Shown piece after piece: positions 26,988-41,900 of a DNA stretch of 64,000 nt. Source of the DNA: Lepidonotus clava (lineage: Eukaryota > Annelida > Polychaeta > Phyllodocida > Polynoidae); contig OW387148.1 of the NCBI GenBank assembly GCA_936440205.1, forward strand, positions 26,219,961 to 26,283,960, given 5' to 3'. Under the pieces are notes generated by a model. The model was not told the origin of the DNA and searched no databases. It saw only the letters and a program-made list of their open reading frames with translations. Each line of letters opens with the position of its first letter. Positions within the stretch are counted from its first letter, which is position 1. Made by a program: the position numbers and the translations under genes.

Positions 26988-29900
26988 ATGGCTGTAAGTA
27001 TATGTTATCAAAAGAATAGCATTTTAGGCTTCTAGGATATCAGAAAAATGAAGGCGCAGACGATAAAAGTTGTTTTGATTTCAAGGAAGTTGCCACGCTG
27101 GCAGGACTCAACTTGCTCCGCCCAGTTTTTGTCGATTTTTGTTGGGATCTGGGTGTGGTGATCTTAACTGGGCGTTGTAGTATGTGTGTTTGATGCATTG
27201 ATTGACGTTGGATAATGTCAAATTGTGTTCCTGAAGTTAGTTTTTTGTGTGTCTGAAGCCACACTTACTTAGCGTTAGTTGAGTCACTTGCACTGTCAGA
27301 ATCATGAGAATGACCGTGATTTATGGGCCATCACATCACTTCGCCTGATCTCTTATCACTAGGCCTAACAGTAACATTAACAGTGTCATTTGGTTTTAGT
27401 GGCAGTACTGAACCTGAATAAGCCTCCATCCTCCAGTTCATGGCCAGAGCCTGGGGATCTGATGAAATTGCCTCAAATTTTGTTTGCTGGACGATAAATG
27501 TCATAAGTTATGAGCATTTTTATTTTTTTTTATTCAAAATCCAATCTTACATTGATATAAGTTCTTCCTTGGATAGCATGACATTTGATTAATTTTTCCC
27601 AACATAAAGTCAACATACAGCAGACTGTGTCATTGCTTAACTCAGGCAGCTAAGTTCAGATGCCTAACCTAAGCCTAAGGCTAAGCATACACTGATACAG
27701 CTCTGATTAAAAACAAAAACTGATGATGCATAAAATGATAGATATTTTGCATAGAAATTATGATAAAATGCCTGGTTCACAGGAAGACACTCCACCTTTG
27801 TTCTCAATAAATATCTAGTAACGTGTGGCCAGGCATACTTTAATTCCGAAGATCAGGAATTAGTTATGCACTATTTGTAGAGATAGAAACAAGAGTTATA
27901 ACCTCAACTTTTTTGAAAGTATTATTCGGTGTTCTGATTTCCATACAGCACTTTTATCAGGTCCTGATTACATTATGAGACTCGAGGTAACTTTAACTTT
28001 GCAGACAAAGCATTGTTTATAGCAGCAAGCTTAGATGTGCTAATGGCGGAAAGATAACGAGACTTTATATCTGATTTTTAGCTTGTTTTATATTTCAACA
28101 AACTGGACCCATATGTCCGAGATGTATTTTAGAAAGTTCATGATATTGCTTTATATAGTGAAGAACATTAAAAAAACACCTTAATCTATTACATATCGAG
28201 TGCTTCAGGTTTTAGTGGTAGTATCACGGTCCCTAGATCCCCAGCCTATATTGCTCCCTACACAAAATTTGTTTAATCAATTAATTTAGAAATGTCTGTT
28301 AGTCGGTGACGTTTCCTATTAAACAAGGTTTTGATGTGATGGATATACTCCCCAACAGGGGTCGAAATTAACTTTTTAGGCTGTCAGCCCGGACATATTA
28401 AAGACTACTGCAAGTGAGAAAAATCCGGGCTTATTTTAATGTAATTTTCTCGAAATTCATCAGCCCTGATTCAAAATTATCAGCCTGGGGCTGACGGGCT
28501 GACGTTAATTTCGAACCCTGCCCAATATTCAAATTTAACATTTTGCGGTCAATCATCATACTTGATTGACTTACCAACCAAGTTTCAAAGTCCTTATGTT
28601 ATGTCGTATATTTCAATTTTACCCTACATATTATTATAGAGGGATTATCATGTTGTAGAAATAAATTCCATTAGGTTTTGATCTTAGTACTTATTCACAT
28701 TATTAAGATATATTTCTTCTCATATGTCCACAGAGTAGCAGTGATGGTTGGGGTGACTGGGGGCAGGATGGAGACCTGGCGGCTGCTGCTGACTCGACAC
28801 CCGAGAAGCCTCCACAGTCCAAGCCGGAGGACGCTGAAACCCCGAAAGCACCGAAGAGTCGCAACCCCAGTGGAGACACTCCAAAGTCTGCAAGTGGAAA
28901 GGTAAATTGATGCAAATCATTTGTTATTATGTATTGTAAAAAATAGGGTAAAAAATAATGTTTCGCTTCACATGGGCAGAGCCAGGAAAAAATGTTAAAG
29001 ATAACAATGTCATATGAAATGCTAGAAATTTCTTTTCAAAAACATCTGTTGGCGAATGCAGCCGTTAGCTGTTGCATGGATTGTGATGTATTACTTCAAT
29101 TGATAATACATCTGTAAATATTTTTTCTCTCTTTGAAGCTTGAGTCATTGGGTCGAGACGACTTGATCAAGTTTGTTAAAAAACAAATGGTGCTCCTGCA
29201 AAGAACGAAAGGAAAATGTGAAGGTTAGTACGGATACATCTTTGTATATCTTTCAATAACATAGTATATATATATGGTTTTTACAGGCGAGAATAGCCAT
29301 TAAAGTTGTCAAGTTTAAAGCATTAAAACACTTGTCTGTAGACGTGCGGAAAGTATAAATCTAGGTATATTATTTGATTGGACTTTTAATGAATAGAGAA
29401 AAATGCACATACAGATAGGATGGAATAATCATTCATATGCATGTAGAGGGCTTCTGTCATTTATAGATATCCAGTTGAATTACATTACAAATACAACTTT
29501 ATACTGATGAAGCTTTCATTTAAACAATTTCATTTTTTATTTCAGAATTAAGCAAGGAGATGGTAGCTTTGAAGAAAGCTCCAGCGGCGTCCAATAATGA
29601 TAAACAAGTAAGTCTAACAATTGCTTTTTTCGACGCTTTGACAAATTGGGACAGATCACCAACATTAGAAATACAATATGTGCAATATAATAATATTCAA
29701 ATTACGGGCATAGAACATTTGATTTAAAACGGAAAAATTATGGATTAAATTCATTTCTGTCTGAATAAATAATTCACATCGAGAATTTTTTTTAAACCGA
29801 AAAATTGATCAATCAATCTTTCAAGAAAGTATCTAAAAATTAAAATGGTGTATATGAAATTCAGTTAAATGCTCTCATTATTTGAAAGTTTTGATTCAAT

Positions 29901-32900
29901 ATTATTTCTACTCTAGTTGAAAGAACTTCAGGAAGAACTACAAGAAGTAAAAGAAGAGCGTGATAATGCGATGGCAGGCTATGCCTCGGCCCAGCAAGCA
30001 CAGGAGGCCACGCTGAACCAAATTAAGGTCAGTTGTACAGGGTGCAGGTGGACGAAGTGTAACGGTTTTGTGTAATGAAAGAGCCAAACAGTTCTACAAA
30101 AGTGGAAAAATAGAGAAAAGACAAAATGTTCTGCTTTCTATAAAAGGGACGTTCTCGTCCGTGACCTTACTGAGATACATCCGCCGATGAACGCCTAGCG
30201 ACGCGTCGGCCAGCGACGTGTTTTGCACTGTTAGAACATAATAACGCAGTCATTGGTCACGTCGCGAATTGATGGGGCTTTAGGGGGTTACAACGCATCA
30301 AAATACGTCTGTCTTACGGACGAGAATGTCCCTTTAAGTACGTAGAGGTGGTAGTTTAACGCACATCGAGACTTTTTGGCAAGTGTATAGCAATTTATTT
30401 CTCTTGCTTGTCTACGTTATTGGCACCCAATTCTTTGGGAGTAATTGGGTAGTAAGAGAAACGCATAACTGGGCGGGACACGTACATATCAAACATGCTA
30501 TTTGAAATGTATATATAAGAATATATTTCTCAATCGAATTAACTTTTCTAAATTTTGACATGGTTGAGAATGACAGTAGAAAACATTTTTATTCCAATAA
30601 TATAATTTATTTTATTCGAATAGGTAGTATTTGCAATAGTTTTGAATGCACGAAATAATTCAGGCACACTGAAAAGACAGCTTTTTGTATACTCATACAT
30701 TGAGAATTCCTTTATGCATGGGGTTTTTGTATAGATGTTGTCATTAATTATATTCGATTGTTTGTTCCAGGCCCTCGAGGAAGAGGTGGGAAAGGTGCAA
30801 CTCCAAAATACCTCGCTAGAAGATAAGTTGAAGTCACTCACAAAAGAAAATACGGTATTGAACAGTTGTATATAGAAAACTGTCTTTAAGTTAATTGGAT
30901 TAAGCAATATATTTGGAATTATGTTACAAAAATTAGATGAAATATTATCCAGAATGGTTGATTCTCAACTGCTTTTGAGTTTAGGGATTAAATTTTTCTC
31001 AACTCGACTGTCGGTCAGTGGAGCCACACCTATAAATAGTCAAGAGTTAACTTAGTTGAAAAAAGATGCATATGACTAGAAAATTTACCGTTCTACTTAT
31101 CTACGATGATTATTTTTTGATAAAAACTCATTTGGGAAAAATTCAAATCTGCTATTACATATCATACTCCGTTTACTTATAACCTTTCTTCCCCAGGGAT
31201 ACGTGGAGCAGATCGAGTGCATGAAGATGAAAGATGAAACAATGGCAACGACTTTTATGGCCATTCAGGAGGAGTTGAACAAATTAACAAAAGAAAAGAA
31301 GGTAGGCACTTTGGTCTTCATTAAGAAAAAAAAGGGAAGTCTAAGCCATCTATACTTATCTATAGATATACAAGACGGGACTGAAGGACAAACAAGAGAC
31401 ATTATCAAGCGTGTAAAAAGCTAGATTTAAACCTGATAAAACCGAAAGTTTAACAAAATTAGAGTACAAAACTAGCTCAAGAGAAAAACGCATTAAAATC
31501 GGCTGGGATTCTCAACCGATTTTGTATTTTAAACATCAACATACGCCAAGCCATATTTATAAGTGAACTTTTGAATTTCAGGACCTGGAGAAGGAGGTGG
31601 AACTTCAACAAGAAGCGCGCGACCAGGCGCTGAACGCTCTTCGTGAGATGAAAGGGAAACAGGCCAGCTCAGCCGACAGTCTGAAAGACGAGCTGGACGA
31701 ACAACGGTCACAGTGTCAGCAGCTCAAGGAAATGATGAAGGTGTGTTTTTTGATTGAAAGAGAAGAAAAACAGAAAGAATGAACAGAAAGCTCCACATTA
31801 TATCTATTTTTAGATATTTAGAAGATCTATCAGTGGTAATGCTTTGGGGTTAGATATACGAGTCTTTATCCCTTAGAGTAACTAGTAAAACTGCAGAATT
31901 TCAAATAAAAATGTCTAACAGAGGTTTTGAATACATTTTCTGAAAGGCTATCTCTATGTGTATTCCCCTTAGCAGGAACCCATCTGGTAGTCACCTGCAA
32001 ATTTGTACCTGTATGACAACTTAACTCATGACCGAAGCTTGTGTTCAAATTTACTTATGAAACTAATGTGCAAACTTTAATATTTTGCAGACATTAGAGA
32101 CACAGAAGTCAGAATTGGAATCTGAACATGAATCGCTTATTTCTAAATCTGAAGAGAGCGAGTCCAGAATAGCCGACCTACTTGAGCAGCTCAAGTCGAG
32201 TGAAGGCCAGTGTGAGCAACTCAAACATGACCTAGAAAACACAAAAACCGTGCAAGTACAGTCTCAACAGGATACGGAAAAGGTTAGCAGCAAACTGGCC
32301 AAAGAATGCGAAGCGTTACGGGCTTCCGAAAACCAACTGAAGGCTGATCTTGAGAGTACAAAATCTGAGTATGAAGCCGAGAAAAAATCAACTCAACAGG
32401 AGATTGCACAGTTAAATGAGAAACTCCAGTCTGCCAAGAAGCTTGTGAAAGAATTAACTGAAGAAGAAAGCCTCAAAGAAAGTGAAATTTGTTTATTATT
32501 GAAGGAAGAAATCAAGACTTTACAAGAAGAGATTGCCCGGCTTAAATTCTTACTTGAGAAGCTCGATGGAGAACTCAAAGCAGGCGAGCAAAAGACATCT
32601 GATGCGGTCGCAGAAAATGAACTGCTAAAAATTGAGATCAGCTCCATAACGATCAAGTTGGAGTCGCTCAATTCAGCTGAGGAGAGTTGTCAGAAAGAGT
32701 TGTCGGAGAAGACCGAGCAGATGCGAGCAGAAGGCGAGCAGTTGAAGGCAGACCTGGAGGATAGTCGCAAACAGGAGGAGCAGCTCAGGGCTGAGGTCCA
32801 GGAGTACGTTAAGGCCACCGAGCTGCTCAACCAGCGACTCGAGAAGATCGAATCAGGCAACAAGTCATCTGAAGTGAGTATACAATGTTTCCATTTTGAA

Positions 32901-35900
32901 AGATAGTTTAATGGGTGGGGTGTGTAAACGTTGATATTTTGAAAAAGTGTATTTTTTTTCCAAATTGAGACCCACGCCCCTGGGTGGGGGCCTTCCATTA
33001 AGTATGTACGCACCAAGGGGGGGGGGGGGTCTAAAAGTTTTGAAAATTTGCGTACATACCTGTACAAATCCAATATGTATTTTAGCCCAAGGGGGCGGGG
33101 GGGGGATATACAATTTCAGAAATTTTGCGTACCTACTAAATGGAAGGCCCCTAGATAACTTGTCATACAGTGTGTATGTCAGTACATTTGCACTCATCAT
33201 CATGTGTTGTCTGTGGCATCCCTCATATACCTATGTATGAAATATGGATAAATCTTAAACAGGCTAGTAAAATACGCATGTCATCGTGTCAATGACGACC
33301 AGATGATCGATATTGACGACCACAAATTGGGTTTGGTTGTCCTTATGTAGACCTGAATTTTATTTAGTAGTTACTTATAAATTTAGAAGTGATGGAGGAC
33401 CACCAGATATCCAATCTTGGCCGTCCTCTGGCGACCAGGGTTCGTGATGAATCTTCCCAGACTTAAACGTACGCAAATTTGTGATGATTTTGCCAATTTT
33501 GTTAAAGGCTAAACAAAATAAAATCAGGGTGTCACTGTGCCCACCCCCTACGATAGAATATTTATGTACGAGGCAATCAATTTCATCATGTTCATTTACA
33601 CCAGCTAAATGACAAAAATAGTCTCAACTATTGTCATATATTTATTTGAGAATATTAGATTATAGGGAAGTTAACTATGATCCTTGCATTAGCTTTTATA
33701 TAGTTCACACTAAACTCTAATGATTTGATATTTACCTCGACACCGGGTTTCATGTTACATATTCGGTTATAAGACCGAAAATACTATAGATATTTCGACA
33801 GAGTAATCGTCCGTATTTTATTTCATTTTACATGTAATAATTACTTCTATTCAAATTGAGAAAGCGATAAATGCTTTGAAATCTTGAAAAAAAACCAATT
33901 AAAAACAACTAGATCAGCTACAAAATATAATCCCATGAGGATTATTATTTGACGATGAAGAACATAATGCATTATTGAATAGTTATAAAACAGAAAACTA
34001 AGTAGACAAGTTGTACGTATGAACTACGTTGTCCCATCAAAGTATTTCCCCATTGAACTGACGCTAACCAGACCCGCCCATTGCCAGAAGACATGTTTTA
34101 TGCGCATAGCGGTGTAAATAATACAGTCGCCGCTGACTCACATTGTCGCGACACATGTTCAGCATCGCTAAGAGACCAAAAGTATGTGACTGACCCAGTT
34201 CTCCCTTACCTGTACGTATTCCTGTCACAGTGACCTCAATCCCTTTGTCAACATCGGAATGCACTCACCTGTAACCTGGATACTTTGCATAGTGACTTAA
34301 CTTAAGATGTCACTTTTCCTTCTTTATACGGATTTCCGTATTTTGTGCTTAATTAGCAGATTTTTAAGAGTCCCTAGTTTTCAGATGAAAAAGATTATTG
34401 CACTTGGTTTTAAGTAACAGAAAGCAGTTATACACATGTGATTCTGTTTTCTTTTAGTATTAGATCATTATTACTGATGTAGAGACTACCATAGTTATTT
34501 TCTTCCTAAACATGATATACGAAAATGTAGTTTTAAGGCGTTACGTATTTTTCATGCTTTAGGAATGGCATCTCTGTTAGACATTGCCCGCTTGACCGAG
34601 GCATGTCAAAGTTTGGGTCGGGCAGGTATATTGCATAGTGACTTAACTTAAGATGTCACTTTTCCTTCTTTATACGGATTTCCGTATTTTGTGCTTAATT
34701 AGCAGATTTTTAAGAGTCCCTAGTTTTCAGATGAAAAAGATTATTGCACTTGGTTTTAAGTAACAGAAAGCAGTTATACACATGTGATTCTGTTTTCTTT
34801 TAGTATTAGATCATTATTACTGATGTAGAGACTACCATAGTTATTTTCTTCCTAAACATGATATACGAAAATGTAGTTTTAAGGCGTTACGTATTTTTCA
34901 TGCTTTAGGAATGGCATCTCTGTTAGACATTGCCCGCTTGACCGAGGCATGTCAAAGTTTGGGTCGGGCAGGTATATCCAGGTAGAAACCTGCCTAATAT
35001 GGCAGGTAAATTTATATTTAAATCACTAAGTCTACCATATGAAATTATACTTAATAAAATTATCAATTTCAAGACCTTATGATGTCTATTGTTCATATTG
35101 TGTAAAGTTTGAATATTTAGGAACGTTCAATTATCACCGGTTTTCTTCTTGCAATGTTAAACTTTCCAAAGATAACACAGATGATAGATGTCGACAAGTA
35201 AATGACTTATTAGAGATGATTTTTTTCACGATATTCAGTTACATATAGGCATACTTTCACTCCTCAGTGTTGGGACCTGGGAAATAGAATGACGTGTTTT
35301 TCTTAATAGAGATCGATACTTACCGCCTGCCTTGAGCAAATAAAACTTGACTGGGGAAAGTAAAACAGATATCCACCTACCTGTTAAAGCTGTACCATTT
35401 TCGTTTCCCAAACCAGATATACCCTCAGCGTTTTTCAGTCTATTTTCATAGCTATATATTATTAGGAGAGAGCATGAACAAAGTCCTGGGTGCACACTTA
35501 AAACCAATGCGCCCAGACGGTGCACAAATTAAATGCTTAATTTCTAATACTGACCCCCGTGGCATCTTTAGAAACTTTAGAGGATGTCTACTAACAGGGA
35601 TCATCCTAGAAAAAATATCTGAGTATCAGAAGCCCCACCGCATTCATTCACTAGGTTCTATTTTTCAGCAATCGCTGGCCTTTGAAAAATCACAAATATT
35701 TCTTTCTTGCATGTCCAATATGGTCTCCTTAAGATTAACCCAGTGCGGGAATCAAATTGCTGATGCATGAATCCCACATCCAGCACGCCTTGATAGAACT
35801 CCAGTATTTGTGAAATCTTAGTTGAAGTGCTTGACGTTTGTCCAACGGTTGTATGCTTTTCATAGGACATTTGTGTAAATCTACAGGACATTGTGCACAT

Positions 35901-38900
35901 AATTTAGCACATTTCCGTGGATTTTGCGTCAGACAAGTGTCCGACGTTTTCTCTAAATCAGTCGGACATGGCAGATCAAACTTTGTACATTCCCGGGATT
36001 TTAAGGCCTTTCACAAACACTGGAACCCTGCTACTAATGCTGTACTTAGGCAGACAGCAGTCAAGTTTTCTTTCTCTAACTCAGATTTCCATGTTATGTG
36101 TTGTTACCAGGAGGCGGAACAAGAAACTTCTGCTCAGGTTGAGCAACTCAAGACTGACAACGAGCGACTCGCAAAGGAGCGGGATGATGCATGCCAAGAG
36201 CTCAAGTCCATCTCAGAGAAACTCAGCGACTGGGAGAGTCTCATGGCAATGCTGAAGGGAGACCGCGACCGCTTAGAGGCGGATGTAAGTGAAACATAAT
36301 TTTTCTTTTCATTGAAGAAACACGGTGTGGAAAATCGGGGAAAAAAGAGCACAGATAAGTTATTTTGAATGGAAAAAGCTTTGGTCCTTTGGTACGCTTT
36401 TACCTTTGCCATCACATCTCCGGAAATATTTGCAGATTACGCTAGCTACTTGCTATTTCAGATAGAAATAAACCTTTTGAATAGTTCTTAACTGACAATA
36501 ATAAGTTTAATCCCTTACCTAAGTACAAAATGATAACTGAGTTTTTTTGCCATGGATTTCCTCAATTAAGACTTTCTGAGTCTGTGTGATACATAGTGCA
36601 AATCTTCATAATTATGCTGTAGTTTTTTCTAAGCGCAAGAATATTGTAAAATCAGTTCAGGCAAAAATAGTAAGTAAATGATTGAATGTTTAAAGATTGA
36701 AGAAAGCATATCCCTTGGATTCTTTGGGTCTTAGATACAAACGATATGAGGCCTATTTCTTATCTGTTATAGCAGAATTTCAAAGATTTAACATATTTTG
36801 GGTATCTTATATTCCTCTTACTAAAGAGGAAAGATTCAGAGAAGGAAAGTGAAGCTGAGGTTTGTCATCAGTTATTCTCATATCTGGCATTTGGGAAAAA
36901 GTGAGGTTTTGACTTTGGTTACATGATTTTGGGAGTTGATGGAAAATAGGTTTAAAATTATCATATGGCCTCCATCACTTTGTGATCTGTCCTTAATGTC
37001 ATGTCCTGCTTTCCTGCATTCCCTGTGCCAGCTAACAAATATATTTCAAAGAAGTCTTTTCAGAGATTGTTAACACTGCAGTGGGAAATGTTCAGCGAGA
37101 AAGATAGCTGTTGTGTCTGCACTTCTTTGGTTACTTCTTGACTTTTGCACATTTTCAGATTAATGAATCTATTGTGGCATTTTCTTTTCTGAAAAGACTT
37201 TCTAGTTCCCAGGTTCTTGCAAATCTATGTAAATAATAGCCACAGGTGACTAAAGATGCAGTTTAGTAAAAACAGCAAAAAACTATAACTTAATCTAATC
37301 AAGTAATATGCCAGCTTTGGATTAAGGAAATAAGATAGTGAAATAGCAGGTATTGCAAGTAGTTCAAATTCAAACCATAAAAGAAGCTAAGAACAAACAG
37401 CGGAGTATATGCAGAGCTTATTGATCGTTTTTTGTGTTATTTTTTCGCATTTTTAATAGCTTTTTTGAGAACAAAACATGTACATATTGTTTTGGTTTTT
37501 GGTTATTCAATGTGTCTTCCAACTCTTTCAAAAGTTTATGTACAGATTAGTCAGTAGAAGATTTCTCATATTCAATAGCTTCCTCGAAGTGAAAACAATC
37601 CAAATATACATTTTATCATAATATTGGGTTGTTTCATGTTTTTCTCACATGAAAGTATAATTCATCAAAGGTGATGTAAATATTTTTGTTTAAACAGAAA
37701 AACAAGGTAAGATTGCAGCAGGTAAAGACACACACAAAGAACACTCGTGTAGAAAAGGCTTGCTTCTCTGGATCGGTCAGTTAATCATATTTCCCTGCTT
37801 GACCTAAAAGTAATGCCTGGCAGGCATATCAAAGGTTATGCCCTGCTGGCCACTGTGCTACTTTGATACTACTCAGACTGCCCCTTTCAGAAGTTGCTGC
37901 TGTTGCTGGATTTGGAAACAGCAAGGAAAATGTTTGAACAGTGGAAGTTTATAGTCACTCCTTTCCTCTTTTTTGAACACTTTAAATCATTAACTGTCAG
38001 ATTCAGCCTCAAATGGCTTCCAAGAGTTTACCTTTTTTTCGTAAAAATGTTCAGAAAATGACACCAATAGATGTCAAAGAGGAGTAAGGGGATGATTAAT
38101 AAATAAATAACGGTCAAGAAAATGGAGAATAATATACAAATTTACCACTGTTATTTTTCTATGCTGTTGCCAAAAAAAGGAACAGCGGATGCTTTTGGAA
38201 GGGCGAAAGGTCTTGTTTCCTCACGTATTATCTCATCTAGCTGTAGTCCACTCACAATAACGAGTCGCGACCAAACAGAATCATCTAGCCTAATAACCAA
38301 CCACCCATGTGCTGTCATTGAAAAGAGCCTTTATTATCGTAACTGTGTTGTCTTCATTTGCTTATGTTTTCAGATCACGCTCTATTAAAGTATTAATTCC
38401 CCAAAGAACCTTTTGCATGTCTGCTTTTATTTGCCCATTTCCAACCCCCTAGGCTTCCCCTTCTCAAATGGTTTGGCTAACAAATCAAAGCTTTTTGAAT
38501 AACACAACAGACCTTTGTGAACAACTGTGAAATATTGTTAAAAATGGTAACTTTAACCCAAAGCCTCTTTAAAGATGACGTAACACATGGGTGGTTGAAA
38601 GTGTAAGTCTTGTTCATTCGTGTCTGTTTCTGGGGTTAAAGTTTCCCTTTAAGTGTTCTTGTTGATAATTGGGTTATCAAACTTGTTTCAGCAACAAATG
38701 CTGTCAGAATAAACATTCAAATACATCCTTAATGAATGTGGTTTAAGAGACAATAAGCATGGTTTTGTTTGCATGACAAGTATTCTGTAGGCTTGATTTC
38801 CAAGAAAGTTGGTTTAGGTGGAAATAAGAAAGGTTATTTTGGTTTCAGGGGAGGGTTTAGAGTTAATTTTATCTTTTTATCTCCATTTGTAGAATGAAGA

Positions 38901-41900
38901 ATGCATAAGATCATAAATAAAGTGGGAAAAGAGATACTGCTTTTAAAAGAATTTTGACATGCACCATGGTAGTTGATAGTTTGCTTGGAGGATGAGAATA
39001 AATCTGGGAAAGGTCACTGAAGTTGAAAGAGAATACTCAGATTCTTGTCACATACAGACTTTACACACCTGAAACTTAGAATCAGATACAAAAAGTTGTT
39101 TATTTTGTATTACATTTGAAAACTTATGGAAGTAGAATCACAGATTATTTTTACCAAGAAAGCACAGACATTTAGTTTTCTTCTGGACATAATGAACACA
39201 AAGTGTGTGATTGCACCTTAGCATCTGTCCATCTGGATTGCTTTTGTAAAATCAATTATCAGTGTTCCTAAATGATAGATATGGCTTTTTGTGCACACGA
39301 ATGACGTGCTTGCAGATATATTGTTAAAATTTATTCTCATATAACTAAAAATCATAAGCACTTCTTTTTGATAATTTTTGTTAATTAAATAATCAGTAGC
39401 CAAATACATATAGTTTGTACATTTTATTAGTGACTCATCTTTTTGAAAGTTATATAAGTGTTCCTCGTTTATTTGACATCTAATCTAGTAAGAAAAAAGT
39501 ACTTACACACATGTATTAAAACTTCTTTACAGTTTGGTTCATGCATTAAGTTTGATTTTCTTTACTTGATTAGCGTTGAAATGGAATTCCAGCATAAACT
39601 GAAAAGAAACAGTGAACTTGAAATTGTCACTGATTATCATGCTTTTAGTATTAGATAAAAAGGAAAGCATCAATAGTGCCACATATATTCCCTGATGAAT
39701 TAGTTTCATTGCAATTCAGACCAATTGTTAGCTCAGTGCAGATTTGGTTTTTGCTTCATAAAATTCAATTTCTATGTAATTATGTCACAGGTTATTGCCC
39801 TAGAGGAGCGGGAAGCTTCTAGTATGACTGAGTTAGATGACCTCAACTCGTCACTTACAGAGGCTCTGCAGGAGAGAGATACACTAAGAGATCAGGTAAG
39901 GGAATATTTACTGAGTGATTGATTCTTTATTGGGCACTATTTAGGATATATATTAATCTGGTCTTCCATCTGTGTCCTGTGCAGAAACAGGGCACATTTC
40001 TGTGTGAGTGCCTCTTTTCTTATACATGGTTATACATGGCCTTAAGCGCCATACCCACTAGGCGACGTTGGGAAGAACGGCGCCGACGTCGTCGTGGCCG
40101 TCGGCCGATGCTGCTTGGACAACGCATACCCACACATTATTGGTGCCGACATCAATGCCCACATAAGTGCCGACGACCACTCCGATCCTTATTAAACATG
40201 GTTGATAATTTTAGACAGCCGTCGGCGTCGGCGCATCGGTGCGTTGTCTAGTGGGTATGGGGCTTTAGGGGCCTGCAAACCCTTGTTGAGCCAACCTGCA
40301 TGAGGTGTGCAAGCACCTCAATCCTTACAGCTATTCCGACCCAATTATGCACATAGCAGGTACATGGCTACAGGACGCAGGTTTCACCCTTAATTTGATT
40401 ACTGTTGCTTACAAGAAATATAAGTTTGCAATTTGAATGATGTAAATTCATCACTGCATCCTTGGTATAACCAACATTCTACACACACCTTTACAATCAT
40501 TCCCCCAATGCTTTCCATTATAATGTTTTCAGTTGAATTCTAGACCGGTTTTTAAAGTACAAGATCTTTTCTAAATGTTTCTGCCAATCTTCTGTTCTTT
40601 TGACCTCTTTTTGATTATGCTGTATAATGAGAACCTTAAACAATCTGAACTAATAGACCTGTCTACTGTTCATATCTTGTATCTGTGGGATAAAAAGTCA
40701 GTTGCAAGTCCTGGTTTTTGAGAAATTAACTTCACTGATCAGCCACTTCTAAATGTCTCAATTTTCATCTCTTATTCAGATGTGCCGACTGGCTGAGAGT
40801 GGTGGAATTCAAGCAAGCATTTCTGTACTGAAGCAAACCTTGGAAGACCTTAAATTTGAACGTGATGAACTAAACGAGAGGCTTGCAAGTCTACAGGAAC
40901 AGAATGACCAATTCACAAAAGACAATGAGCTACTGAACTCAGAAAATGAGCATCAGGCTAAGGAGTTACAAGAGCTAAAGGAAAAAGAAAAAGAATCCTC
41001 TCAGGAGAAGACCAAAATTGATGAAGAAATTGCCAAATTGCGTATCGAAAAGGAGACGCTACTGACTCAACTTAATGATACTGAAAATGGTAGTTCAACA
41101 ACTGCTGCTGAGTTGGCTGAACTTAAGGCTAGTGCTCAGACCTTTGATACTGAGCGGGAGCGGCTCATGGTTGAAGTCGAAGAGAATAAGCGAAAGGCAG
41201 AAATTGCAGAGCAAGAGCTGCAGAGAATTCAGAAAGAACTGGAGGAGACCAGGGGACAAGTAGAGAGTTTCCTGCCAGAGAGAGAGATGCTTGAGCAGAA
41301 ACTGGCTGATCTCTCAGCAATGCGGCGACAAACAGATGTTGTTCACGAAGAAAATGAACGACTCAAGGAGCAAGTTGAAAAGCTTGCCACAGCTGGAAGT
41401 GAGTTGACTGAGGTCAAAGATCAACAAGAGACAATGGGACAAGAGATCGAAACTCAAAAGGAAGAAATTGCCAGCCTGCAAGATCAAATCAAAACTGTAC
41501 TGGCAGAAAAAGAAGAGCTTCTAAACCAGTTGGAAGAATTGAAAAGTGAAAGGGAAGTGACTCAGCAGGCAAAGGAGGTGCTTGTAAAGGAAAAGGAAAC
41601 TCTTTCTTGTGAGATGGAAGAGGTAAAGAGAGTTTTTGAAACAAAATTGCAATCTGCGGAATCACTAGAAACTGAATTGCACTCAGTGAAGTCTAAACTG
41701 GAAGAATCTGCCAAGTCCCAATCACAGCAAGAGGGGTCTATGCAAGAAAAGATTCAGGAGTTGGAATCCACCATAAGTCAAAATATAAATACACAGGAAC
41801 AGTTAGAAACACAGTTATCAGAAGCTAAAGAACAAGCAAATTTACTAGGGGAGCAGTTGGGACAGGCTGAATCACAACTTGAAACAGCAACACAGAAATA

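Larger units (their letters stand above)
32874..36110 (+). other. GCC2: GCC2 intron 9
   Basis: 3.2 kb. Contains a MITE (32986-33151) with poly-G runs, a perfect 346-bp tandem duplication (34285-34976), and several short open frames on both strands with no recognisable content. Confidence 0.7.

Noticed and set aside
32690-33203. Minus-strand frames with Pro-rich segments near exon 9 end
   Set aside because: They run through the poly-G MITE and antisense of a coiled-coil exon; not genes.
35838-36299. GCC2 exon 10 extended upstream as a long frame
   Set aside because: The part before 36111 is not coiled coil, and a good acceptor (TTGTTACCAG) gives an in-phase join at 36111.
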